A stretch of 64,000 nt of DNA from Gemmatimonadaceae bacterium (GTDB lineage Bacteria > Gemmatimonadota > Gemmatimonadetes > Gemmatimonadales > Gemmatimonadaceae), in assembly GCA_020852815.1 (NCBI GenBank), contig JADZAN010000033.1, positions 1-64,000 on the forward strand. The letters are read 5' to 3'. The position numbers were made by a program, and so were the translations under genes. The notes beneath the pieces were generated by a model. That model did no database searches, was not told the origin of the DNA, and worked only from the letters and a program-made list of their open reading frames with translations. Shown here piece after piece: positions 53,298 through 61,581 of the stretch. Positions within the stretch are counted from its first letter, which is position 1. Every line of letters begins with the position of its first letter.

Positions 53298-54557
53298 GTG
53301 CGTGCACTAGACCTCATCTCGTCCTCCGCTTTGGCTGTCGCCGTCTCGTTGGGTTTCGCGGCACCCGTTGGTGCGCAGGCCCAGGGCCGCGGCCGTGTGT
53401 CCGCCATTCCTTATTTTCCCGGTCCCACCTGGGAGCGCCGCTCCGCCGCAACGGTGGGGCTCGACTCCACCAAGCTCGCCGACGCGATTGCGTTCGCCAT
53501 CAAGAGCGATGCGAAGGGGTCGCGCGACATGGAGGAAAACCACTATCGCACGTTCGGGCGCAACGAACCGCTTGCGCAGGGGATCGGTCCGTTCAAGCCG
53601 CGCGGCGACCCGAGCGGCGTGATCGTGCGCGGCGGCTATCTCGTGGCGCAGTGGGGCGACCCCGATCGCGTCGACATGACGCACTCGGTGACCAAGTCGT
53701 TCCTCTCGGCCACCGTCGGGATGGCCTTCGACCGCGGACTGATCCCCTCGGTGAAGGACACGGTCTGGAAGTCGCAGGCGCCGGTGTACCGTTTGCGCCT
53801 GACGGCACCCTCCGAGCCGGGGAGCGAGCTTGGGCGGTCGATGTTCATCGACCCGTGGAACACCCCGCACAACCGCACCATCACGTGGGACGACCTGCTG
53901 CGCCAGACGAGCGACTGGGAGGGAGCCATGTGGGGGAAGCCGGAGTGGGCCGATCGTCCATTGCCTAACGCCGCCGAATGGACCACGCGCCCCCGCAAGC
54001 CGGCGGGGACGGCGTACGAGTACAACGACGTGCGCGTCAATGTCCTTGCCCTGGCCGCGACCAACATCTGGCGGCGCCCTCTTCCCGAGGTGCTGCGCGA
54101 CAACCTGATGGACCCCATCGGTGCCTCGCGCACCTGGCGGTGGAACGGCTACGACAACGCCTGGATCACCCTCGACGGGCGCCCCGTGCAGGTGGTGAGC
54201 GGCGGCGGCCACTGGGGGGGCGGGATGTTCATCAACGCCTGGGACATGGCGCGCTTCGGCCTCCTCACGCTGCGTCGCGGCGTGTGGGGAGACAAGCGCA
54301 TCCTCTCCGAGGAATGGGTGAAGCTCTCCCTCACCCCTACCGTTCCGCAGCCGACGTACGGCTACATGAACTGGTTCCTCAACACCGACAGGAAGTGGAT
54401 GCCGAATGCGCCAGCATCGGCGTTCGGTCACGTCGGTAACGGGACGAACCTCGTCTTCGTCGACCCGGACCACGACCTGGTGGCGGTGGTGCGCTGGATC
54501 GAGAACGGGCAGGTGAACGAGTTCCTGGGACGGCTCATGGCCGCGGTGGTGAAGTAA
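53298..54557 (+). CDS. Secreted serine hydrolase, class C beta-lactamase fold (second copy)
   Basis: A protein of 419 residues with a signal peptide ending PVGAQ and the active-site motif Ser130-Val-Thr-Lys133 (MTHSVTKSFLS). The second motif region reads TAYEYNDVRVN, and a late glycine-rich block (GHVGNGTNLVF) takes the place of KTG. It begins with GTG at 53298. It is only distantly similar to the serine hydrolase at 43334, is shorter, and lacks the C-terminal beta extension. Probably an esterase or peptidase acting outside the cytoplasm. Confidence 0.87.
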   Translation: MRALDLISSSALAVAVSLGFAAPVGAQAQGRGRVSAIPYFPGPTWERRSAATVGLDSTKLADAIAFAIKSDAKGSRDMEENHYRTFGRNEPLAQGIGPFKPRGDPSGVIVRGGYLVAQWGDPDRVDMTHSVTKSFLSATVGMAFDRGLIPSVKDTVWKSQAPVYRLRLTAPSEPGSELGRSMFIDPWNTPHNRTITWDDLLRQTSDWEGAMWGKPEWADRPLPNAAEWTTRPRKPAGTAYEYNDVRVNVLALAATNIWRRPLPEVLRDNLMDPIGASRTWRWNGYDNAWITLDGRPVQVVSGGGHWGGGMFINAWDMARFGLLTLRRGVWGDKRILSEEWVKLSLTPTVPQPTYGYMNWFLNTDRKWMPNAPASAFGHVGNGTNLVFVDPDHDLVAVVRWIENGQVNEFLGRLMAAVVK

Positions 54558-54581
54558 CCTGCACGCGCTTGGGTGGTTGCG

Positions 54582-54638
54582 CACGCCCACCACCTCAGCG
54601 CACGCCCACCACCTCAGCGCACGCCCACCACCTCAGCG
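54582..54638. repeat. 19-bp tandem repeat, three copies
   Basis: Three exact copies of CACGCCCACCACCTCAGCG follow the serine hydrolase gene. They end against a hairpin element at 54651 whose own left flank (GCGCCCACC) resembles the unit. The rest of the 54558-54923 gap holds no gene. Confidence 0.85.
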
Positions 54639-54639
54639 A

Positions 54640-54700
54640 GCGCCCACCTTCCCAGCGAAAGCTGGGATCCATTTGTCGTCGCGCCGTACGCGAACAGTCG
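54640..54700. repeat. Dispersed hairpin element, single copy
   Basis: GCGCCCACCTT, then the hairpin CCCAGCGAAAGCTGGG (54651-54666), then ATCCATTTGTCGTCGCG. The same arrangement appears inverted at 58.9 and 59.1 kb, and a variant forms the array at 8.8 kb. Confidence 0.8.
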
Positions 54701-54923
54701 TGCGTGGTCGCTGCCCGAAGGCCGGTCGCTGCCCTCGGCGTGCTCGCCCACCACCAGCAATTGGCGCGCGCCTCCGCGTGGTGAAAGAACGTCGTGCTCG
54801 ATGGTGAACACGCTTCCTGCTCCATCGCGAAAGAGCCCACACACTAACGCACTGAAACCGTCCGCTCCGCCCTAGCGACCTATCGAACGGCGGGCCAGCT
54901 TCTCGCTCGACCCCTTCGACACG

Positions 54924-57047
54924 ATGACGATGCCTTGGTCGCACGCCGTCCAAACGAGCGCCCGCTGCGCACTCGCGGTTGCGCTATTGCTTCCCGCAGC
55001 GCCCGCGCGCGCCCTCTCACAAGCCGTCGCGCGACCGCACATCGCCCGCGCGTTGCGCGTTGAGGACTTCTACGCGTTGCGCGCCGTCGGTGCGCCCACC
55101 ATCTCGCGCGACGGCCGCTGGGTCGCCTTCACGGTGACCTCGCGCGTCGAGGCGACCAACGCGGAGCCGAGCGAGGTGTGGCTCGCCCCGTCTGACGCGT
55201 CGCGCCCGGCGCAGCGCGTCTCACCCGAGGGGCTTAGCGCGACGCAGCCGCGCTGGACCGATGGCAGCACGTTGCAGTTTGTCGCCGACAACAAGGGGTG
55301 GCAGCTCGATCCGGCCGCGCCGGCGCAGGTGACGGAAATCGAGCGTCCGACGACGCGACGCCCCGGAGGCGAGTTGACGCTTGCCGCGCCTAACGGCTCC
55401 CTCGTCGCGTATCTCCGAAACAGCGCGCCCCCGCCTCGCACGCCGCCGACGCGCTCCGAGTTCGAGCAGCGCCACGAGGCGCGCTTCAAGGGGCGCCAGT
55501 TCGACTGGCTCGACTTCCAGCGCGACGGGCAGGACTATCCCGCGCCGAGCCGCATCGACCCGTACGTCACGCCGGCGCAGGAGCTCTGGATCAGTCGCAA
55601 CGGTGGTGAGGCGCAGCAACTCACGCGACTCGGCCTGCGTCCGCAGGGCGCCCAGTGGAACCGCGACGCCACGCGCCTCCTCTTCGTCGCCGACTCCAGC
55701 TATCGCGAGGAGCGTCGCTACGGCGCGAGCGCCGTCTACACCGTTGCACTTGACGGATTTGTTCGCCGCCTGACGCCCGAGCGCGACTACCAGCACACCA
55801 ACGCTGCCTTCTCCCCCGACGGGAAGTGGGTGCTGTACACGAAGCAGCTCTCGACCGACGCCGTCATTGCCCGCAAGCTCGACCACGGCGGGGCGAGCGA
55901 CCTGAATGTGGTTGCTGCTGACGGTGGCGCGGAGCGAAACCTGACGGCAGAGTGGGACTACCTGCCTACCGATGCGCAGTGGAGTCCGGACGGACGCTAC
56001 GTCTACTTCTTGGGCGGTGTGGGCGGGACGACGCACCTCTTTCGCGTTGCGGCTGCCGGCGGCCCGGTCGAGCAGGTGACCAGGGGCGAGCGGCGCATCA
56101 ACAACCTCGACATCGACGAACACTTCACGACCATCACCTACACCGTCGGTCTCATCGACGCGCCGGCCGACGTGTACGTCGCCAGCATCGACGGATCGAA
56201 GGAACGTCGCCTGACGACGCTCAACGCCGACGCCCTGCGCGAGGTCTCGCTCTCCCGCGCCGACCGACTGCAATTCCCCAGCAAGGACGGAACGCCCATC
56301 GAGGGGTGGATCCTCCCGCCGTTCGCCTATCGCGCCGGTGGCGGTCCCTACCCGCTGGTGGTGATGAACCACGGCGGCCCCCACTCGGCGGACGGATACG
56401 CGTTTGACTTCAAGGCGCAGTACCTCGCCGCCAACGGCTACTTCGTGCTCAAGGTCAACTTCCGCTCGAGCACCGGCTACGGCGAGAAGTTCCTGTGGGC
56501 CACCTGGGGTGCGTGGGGGAACAAGGACGGCGAGGACGTCATGGCCGGCGTCGACTATGCCATCGCGCACTATCCCATCCACCGCGCCAAGGTCGCCACG
56601 ATGGGGCATTCGTACGGCGGCTTCATGACCAACTGGCTCATCACGCAGTACCCGGATCGCTTCGCAGCTGCAATTCCCGGCGCCGGCATCGTGAACTGGG
56701 TGAGCGACTACGGCACCGCCGACATAGCGCGCACCAAGGAGACCGAGTTCTACGGGACGCCGTGGGACCCCAAGGCGCGCGAGATCATGATCCGCCAGTC
56801 GCCGCTCACCTACGCCGACCGCGTGAAGGCGCCGACGCTCTTCGTGCACGGCGCCAACGACGAGCGCGTCCCGTATTCCGAGGCTGAGCAGATGTACGTC
56901 GCGCTGAAGAAGAACGGCGTCTCCACGAAGATGATCCAGTACGAGGGGCAGTGGCACTCGATCGGTGGGTCGTGGAATTCGGTGCACCGGATGCTCAACG
57001 AGCGGCGGTGGCTGGACGAGTGGTTGAAGGGGGCGGGGGTGTCGTGA
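54924..57047 (+). CDS. S9 family prolyl oligopeptidase/acylaminoacyl-peptidase type, exported
   Basis: A serine peptidase of 707 residues. The signal peptide ends near ARALSQA. The N-terminal beta-propeller has WD40-like PD40 segments (VGAPTISRDGRWVAFTV, NAAFSPDGKWVLYTKQ, DAQWSPDGRYVYFLGG). The catalytic domain has Ser in GHSYGGFMTNWL, Asp in HGANDERVPYSEAEQ and His in EGQWHSIGGSWN. It belongs to the DPP IV/acylaminoacyl-peptidase branch rather than S9A. Its stop overlaps the next gene (GTGA), so the two products are made together. It probably cleaves external peptides. Confidence 0.92.
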   Translation: MTMPWSHAVQTSARCALAVALLLPAAPARALSQAVARPHIARALRVEDFYALRAVGAPTISRDGRWVAFTVTSRVEATNAEPSEVWLAPSDASRPAQRVSPEGLSATQPRWTDGSTLQFVADNKGWQLDPAAPAQVTEIERPTTRRPGGELTLAAPNGSLVAYLRNSAPPPRTPPTRSEFEQRHEARFKGRQFDWLDFQRDGQDYPAPSRIDPYVTPAQELWISRNGGEAQQLTRLGLRPQGAQWNRDATRLLFVADSSYREERRYGASAVYTVALDGFVRRLTPERDYQHTNAAFSPDGKWVLYTKQLSTDAVIARKLDHGGASDLNVVAADGGAERNLTAEWDYLPTDAQWSPDGRYVYFLGGVGGTTHLFRVAAAGGPVEQVTRGERRINNLDIDEHFTTITYTVGLIDAPADVYVASIDGSKERRLTTLNADALREVSLSRADRLQFPSKDGTPIEGWILPPFAYRAGGGPYPLVVMNHGGPHSADGYAFDFKAQYLAANGYFVLKVNFRSSTGYGEKFLWATWGAWGNKDGEDVMAGVDYAIAHYPIHRAKVATMGHSYGGFMTNWLITQYPDRFAAAIPGAGIVNWVSDYGTADIARTKETEFYGTPWDPKAREIMIRQSPLTYADRVKAPTLFVHGANDERVPYSEAEQMYVALKKNGVSTKMIQYEGQWHSIGGSWNSVHRMLNERRWLDEWLKGAGVS

Positions 57048-58744
57048 GGGCGGGGGGGTGGCGTGCGGTGATGCTTCTCGTGCTTGGCGTCAGTGCTCGG
57101 ACGATGCACGGTCAGGTTGTGGAAGGAGAAGTACGTGGGTCGCAAACGGGAACATCGATTGGCCCCACGCTCGTCCGGGCGATCGACGTTTGGACGGGTC
57201 GGGAGATCGCACGCGTCCTTACCGACCACCGCGGACGCTTCACGCTGCGCGCAGTGGCCGGCGAGGAGTTCATCCTGGAACTCCGGCGCATCGGCATTCG
57301 TCCGACCACGACCGCTCCCCTGCGACTCGGTGTCGGTGAAACATCCCGACGCCAATTCACGGTCGACGAGATCGTCGTTCCGCTGGATCGCGTCGCGGTC
57401 GAGGCGAAGGCAACGTGCGGTTCCGGCGCGGCACACTCCGTTGAGGTGGCTCGCCTACTCGAGGAGATCCGTACGGTTGTCGGGATGGCGGAACTGTCTG
57501 TGAGCACTGTCGCCACGGACGCAGATGTTCGAGCGTTTCGTCGCATGATGCAGCCGCAGTCGAATGCTATTCGATCGGACACGCTATCGACCCTTCCCGG
57601 AAGGTATCGCTGGCCGTTTCGCGGCCCTTCGCCGAAGCAACTGGCCACGGCTGGTTACGCGACGACGCACGACGACGGCAGCATGACGTTCTTCGCTCCG
57701 GATCCGCGAGTCATTGCGTCTCCGGAGTTCCTGGAAACGCATTGCTTCTCCATCACGCCAAACACGCGCGATACCGCGCTCGTTGGACTCTCCTTCGTGC
57801 CGCTGGGTGGTCGCAGTATGACCGACATCGAAGGAACCGTCTGGCTCGATCGACTGACCGCCGAGCCGCGAGAAGTCGAGGCGCGTTACGTGCGCACGCC
57901 TCGTCCAGAGTACGAGTCGCGGTCGACGGCGACGGTGCGCTTCGCGCGTTTGGCCGACGGACGCTGGATAGTCGCGTCATGGGCGATTCGAACTCCGGTT
58001 CTGACCATTGCGCGTCGTCCCGGCGGTCGTGTGGACGCGATCCGAGCGCCCGCCGAGGAGCGAGTCGACGTCGTTGCGATCCAGGAGGAGGGAGGGTTCG
58101 TGGAGTTCGGCGATGGCCGATTCTCGCCGCTCGGTGCAATCTCGGTCGACACACGAACTGAGGGTGCGCCGAGTGGTGAGCTGCAGTTGCTGCTGTCGGG
58201 AACCGGCCGACGCGTCAGCGTTGTCGACGACGAACCCGTCACGCTTGTCGACGTATCGCCGGGACGATACATGGTACTCGCGTATTCCCCTGCCGAGCCG
58301 CCGGGCGAGACGAGGGCGAGTCGCGCCGAGCTCGACGTGGTCGCCGGACGAACCACGACTGTACGTCTCGACTGGAGCCGCGACACGAGTTCAACCGCGC
58401 CGATGTGCCCGGCGCCGAAAGGCGGCGCCTCATCGATCGCGCTCCTCGTTGTCTTCCTCGATTCAGCATCAGGGCAACTGGTGCGCACCGCGAGCGCGCG
58501 ACTTCGCGCAACGCACGATCAACTGGTGGATCCATCGAGGATCCGCTCGACCGTCACCAATCGCCCGATCTCATCTGCACCTGACGGGTGGTTCATCGAC
58601 TGCGAGCGACGCGCGGGCGAGCGCGTCGAGCTGCAGTTCTCGGTTGACAAGCGACGGATCGACATTCCGCTCGGGCTGCTGGGCGATCGCCCCCTCGAGG
58701 TGCGAGAAGTGATGGTGCCGATGCTCGCACAGCGGTCGCGGTGA
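57044..58744 (+). CDS. Exported protein with N-terminal carboxypeptidase-regulatory-like domain
   Basis: A protein of 566 residues. GTG 57044 overlaps the stop of the S9 peptidase and starts a short signal peptide (RAGGWRAVMLLVLGVSARTMHGQ). A CarboxypepD_reg-like beta-sandwich follows (GEVRGSQTGTSIGPTLV, HRGRFTLRAVAGEEFILELRRIG, residues 25-100). A middle domain has a conserved-looking SFVPLGGRSMTDIEGTVWLDRLT. Further beta domains have a P-G-R-Y-like segment (DVSPGRYMVLAY). Related sequences are usually annotated only as carboxypeptidase regulatory-like proteins. Translational coupling suggests a partner or anchor for the peptidase. The base composition is slightly less GC-rich than the peptidase gene. 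Confidence 0.72.
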   Translation: MRAGGWRAVMLLVLGVSARTMHGQVVEGEVRGSQTGTSIGPTLVRAIDVWTGREIARVLTDHRGRFTLRAVAGEEFILELRRIGIRPTTTAPLRLGVGETSRRQFTVDEIVVPLDRVAVEAKATCGSGAAHSVEVARLLEEIRTVVGMAELSVSTVATDADVRAFRRMMQPQSNAIRSDTLSTLPGRYRWPFRGPSPKQLATAGYATTHDDGSMTFFAPDPRVIASPEFLETHCFSITPNTRDTALVGLSFVPLGGRSMTDIEGTVWLDRLTAEPREVEARYVRTPRPEYESRSTATVRFARLADGRWIVASWAIRTPVLTIARRPGGRVDAIRAPAEERVDVVAIQEEGGFVEFGDGRFSPLGAISVDTRTEGAPSGELQLLLSGTGRRVSVVDDEPVTLVDVSPGRYMVLAYSPAEPPGETRASRAELDVVAGRTTTVRLDWSRDTSSTAPMCPAPKGGASSIALLVVFLDSASGQLVRTASARLRATHDQLVDPSRIRSTVTNRPISSAPDGWFIDCERRAGERVELQFSVDKRRIDIPLGLLGDRPLEVREVMVPMLAQRSR

Positions 58745-58796
58745 GGCCTGGCGTTGTGGTGGAGGTGTGGCAACGCGACATCTCGCGCGCACCGCG

Positions 58797-59135
58797 CGGA
58801 GCGAATGGATCCCAGCGTTCGCTGGGAAGGTGGGCGCTGGTGTGGTGGAGGCGGCGCCAATGACGGCGCACGCCCGGAGTCTCGGCGGCGAGTGCGACCG
58901 CTCGCGCACGACGCAATGACAAATGGATCCCAGCTTTCGCTGGGAAGGTGGGCGCGAAGGAGAATGGTCGCGTGCAAGACGGGCGCTGCGCCTCACGCGC
59001 CCCTTCGCGCGCCCTTCGCGCGCCCCTGCCCACACCACGGCCAGCCGCGCACGCCCCCACTCTCGAGTGCAGTCGCCACCGCTCGTGCACACCGCAATGA
59101 CAAATGGATCCCAGCTTTCGCTGGGAAGGTGGGCG
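58797..59135. repeat. Three dispersed hairpin elements in a gene-free stretch
   Basis: Three copies in inverse orientation to the one at 54651: 58811-58826 (one variant base), 58929-58944 and 59110-59125. Each lies between AATGGAT and AAGGTGGGCGC, and two also share GCAATGACAAATGGATCC. They occupy most of the 58745-59281 gap between the exported protein and the TonB receptor. I see no gene there. Confidence 0.85.
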
Positions 59136-59281
59136 CGAATCGAATGGCCGCCTCACGCACCAAAACGAATCCCCCGCCGCCGCGCTCATCGCGCAACGAC
59201 GGGGGAGGCGCGAACGCCTAACGCCCGGAATCGTGTCCCACCACGTACCAAACGCCTTCGTGCACCTACCACCCTACCCCA

Positions 59282-61462
59282 TCAGAAGCTCGTCCGCATC
59301 GAGAACACCACGTGACGCCCCGCTTCCGGTCGCACGAAGGCACTGTTCGCCGCCTCCGCATAGAGCGTGTTCGCCACGTTGTTGATCCCCAACGCCAGGT
59401 CCTGCGGCCGCCCGCCCCAGTTGGCCACGCGCAGCCCGCCGCGCAGGTTCACCACGGTGAACGCCGGCAGAACCGCCCCAATGGGCGACGTCCCCAGGTT
59501 GATTTCCTGCTGCTTCCCCTGATGGCGCACGGCCCCCTCGGCCCAGAAACGACGGCTCGCCGGACGGTAGCCGAGTGCGGCGTTGAGCTTCGAGCTGTAC
59601 GTCCCCGCCACCGGGATGTCCGGACGGTCGGGGTTCTTCGTCTCCAGCTTCGTGTAGTTGGTCGTGAGGTCGAAGCCGCGCGTGAGGTCGACGCGGAGCG
59701 AGGCCTCGTGCCCAAATGTGCGCAGGCGCTCGACGTTGATGTTCTGGAACTCCGCCAGGCGCCCGATGGTGCGCCCGGTGGGGCGCGTCAGGATTCCGTC
59801 CTTGAGATTGTTGCGGAAGTAGAAGTACTCGAAGTCGACGCGCGGGAAGTTGGCGCGCATCCCCACGTCGTAGTTGGTCGAGTTCTCGGGATCGAGCCCG
59901 GGGTTGGCCACCTGGATCGCCGTCCCGTCGGTCGACGGCCCCGAGAAGTAACGCTCGATGAGGTTCGGCGCGCGGAAGCCACGGCCGTACGTCGCCAGGG
60001 CGCTCACGTGATCGGTGATGCGATAGATCCCGTTCACCGCGTACACCGTCGTCCGGTTGTTGGCCACCAGCCCCGCCACGCTATCGGGGAGCCCGATGGT
60101 CTTTCGCGTCTCGGCGTGCACGTCGTGGTAGCGAACGCCGGTGATCACCGAGAAGCGGTCGTGCAGGCGCCAGTCGCCCTGGACAAACAGCCCCAGGTTG
60201 CGCATGTCGGCGTCGGGGAGCGACGGGCGCGTGTTGCTGCTGACGATGGGGCTGGGCCCGAATCCGACCATGCGCGAGTACGATGAGTCGGTGGCGATCG
60301 CGTCGTCCTTGACCGCGTCCACGCCGTAGGTGAAGACGACCTTGCTCAGCACCTTTGCCGCCTCGACGCGAAGCCCCTTGCTGCCCACGTCGGTGTAGTT
60401 GAAGCTCCTGCTGTTGATCACCCCGGTGCTCCCCGGCCCCATGGGGACATAGACATCGACGAACGAGTCGAAGTCACGCTGGTTCCCCTGCGTGTACACG
60501 CTCACGTCCACACGATCGGCCACGCCCAGCCCTAACGACGAAAAGTTGAGCCCGGCCGACGTCTTCTGCATGCGCTGCCATGGATACGTCAGCTTGATGC
60601 GCGTCGAGGTGTCGCCAAGGATGCGCGGCTCCACGAAGCCAAAGCCGGCGTCGTTGGCGGCGTATCGGTCGTGGCGAATCCACGCGCTCCCCTTGCCCAG
60701 CCCGCGATACGTGGCGTGCAGGTTGAGTGAGCGGTCGCGCACCCCCGAGTCCTCGAGCCGGATTCCGTCGGGAAGTGTGAGGTCGCCGAAGCTCCCACCC
60801 GGCACTTCATAGTTGCCCGCGTTGCGCAACGACCCGCTGGCGGTGAAGGCGAAGGCGTTGCGCGTGAAGGTCACCGAGCCGTCGCCGCGCTGTTGGTCAC
60901 CAGCGCCAGCGTAGCGGAACCCGAGATTCCCGCGCACCTTCGTCGTCCCGTCGCCGCGCGGCGACCGCGTGATGAGGTTGATCACGCCGCCAATGGCGTC
61001 GGAGCCGTACAGCACCGACGACGGCCCGCGCACCACTTCGATCCGCTCGATCTGGTCGACGTCGACCAGCGCCGGCAGCTCACCAAAGTCCTGCTGCCGG
61101 CGGTTGTTGTTCATGCGCAGCCCGTCCTGCAACAGGAGGATGCGCTGCCCGCGCTGCCCGCGGATCGAGGGGCGCCCCTGGTTGGGCCCAGTCCCCACGA
61201 CATCGACGCCCGGCGCGTCCTTCAGCAGGTCGGCGGCGCTGTTCGGCGCCTTCTCGCGAATGCTCGCCGAGTCGACGACGGTCACTGGCTGCGGAACCCT
61301 GGAGACTTCGGTGGGGGCGCGCGTGGCGGTCACGGTCACCGCGCGCAGGGTGCGCGCCGAGTCCGGGCGTTGCTGGCGCTCCTGCGCGCTCACGGAAACA
61401 GAAAAGGCGGGCGCGAGGAGCAGCGCAGCCGCCAGTATCGGAGTTAGGGGGAAAAGTCGCAT
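59282..61462 (-). CDS. TonB-dependent receptor, BtuB/heme-colicin type
   Basis: An outer-membrane receptor of 726 residues. The signal peptide ends SVSAQ. A TonB-box-like AVTVTATRAP at about 45-55 is followed by the plug (ADLLKDAPGVDVVGTGPNQGRPSIRGQRGQRILLLQDGLRMNN, IERIEVVRGPSSVLYGSDAIGGVINLITR). The barrel ends in the typical aromatic (VVFSMRTSF). The plug motifs place it with receptors for cobalamin, heme or colicins. No ABC uptake genes are adjacent. I chose ATG 61462 because it starts the signal peptide. It is divergent from the Mg2+ ATPase gene. Confidence 0.92.
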   Translation of the reverse strand: MRLFPLTPILAAALLLAPAFSVSVSAQERQQRPDSARTLRAVTVTATRAPTEVSRVPQPVTVVDSASIREKAPNSAADLLKDAPGVDVVGTGPNQGRPSIRGQRGQRILLLQDGLRMNNNRRQQDFGELPALVDVDQIERIEVVRGPSSVLYGSDAIGGVINLITRSPRGDGTTKVRGNLGFRYAGAGDQQRGDGSVTFTRNAFAFTASGSLRNAGNYEVPGGSFGDLTLPDGIRLEDSGVRDRSLNLHATYRGLGKGSAWIRHDRYAANDAGFGFVEPRILGDTSTRIKLTYPWQRMQKTSAGLNFSSLGLGVADRVDVSVYTQGNQRDFDSFVDVYVPMGPGSTGVINSRSFNYTDVGSKGLRVEAAKVLSKVVFTYGVDAVKDDAIATDSSYSRMVGFGPSPIVSSNTRPSLPDADMRNLGLFVQGDWRLHDRFSVITGVRYHDVHAETRKTIGLPDSVAGLVANNRTTVYAVNGIYRITDHVSALATYGRGFRAPNLIERYFSGPSTDGTAIQVANPGLDPENSTNYDVGMRANFPRVDFEYFYFRNNLKDGILTRPTGRTIGRLAEFQNINVERLRTFGHEASLRVDLTRGFDLTTNYTKLETKNPDRPDIPVAGTYSSKLNAALGYRPASRRFWAEGAVRHQGKQQEINLGTSPIGAVLPAFTVVNLRGGLRVANWGGRPQDLALGINNVANTLYAEAANSAFVRPEAGRHVVFSMRTSF

Positions 61463-61494
61463 GGTGCAAACTGCTACTTCACCTGCGAAGCGAT

Positions 61495-61530
61495 GCATTG
61501 TGGCTTGTACGTAGAGGCATTGTAGGGCTT
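61495..61530. promoter_or_regulatory. Direct repeat in the divergent promoter region
   Basis: GCATTGTGGCTT (61495-61506) and GCATTGTAGGGCTT (61517-61530) are near-identical direct repeats with starts 22 bp apart. They lie in the gap between the TonB receptor and the Mg2+ ATPase. They could be an operator or activator site for one or both genes. Confidence 0.35.
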
Positions 61531-61581
61531 CGCCTTACGTGCGGGATTCCCCGCCGGTGCGACCGCGCGCCGAGATCGATC

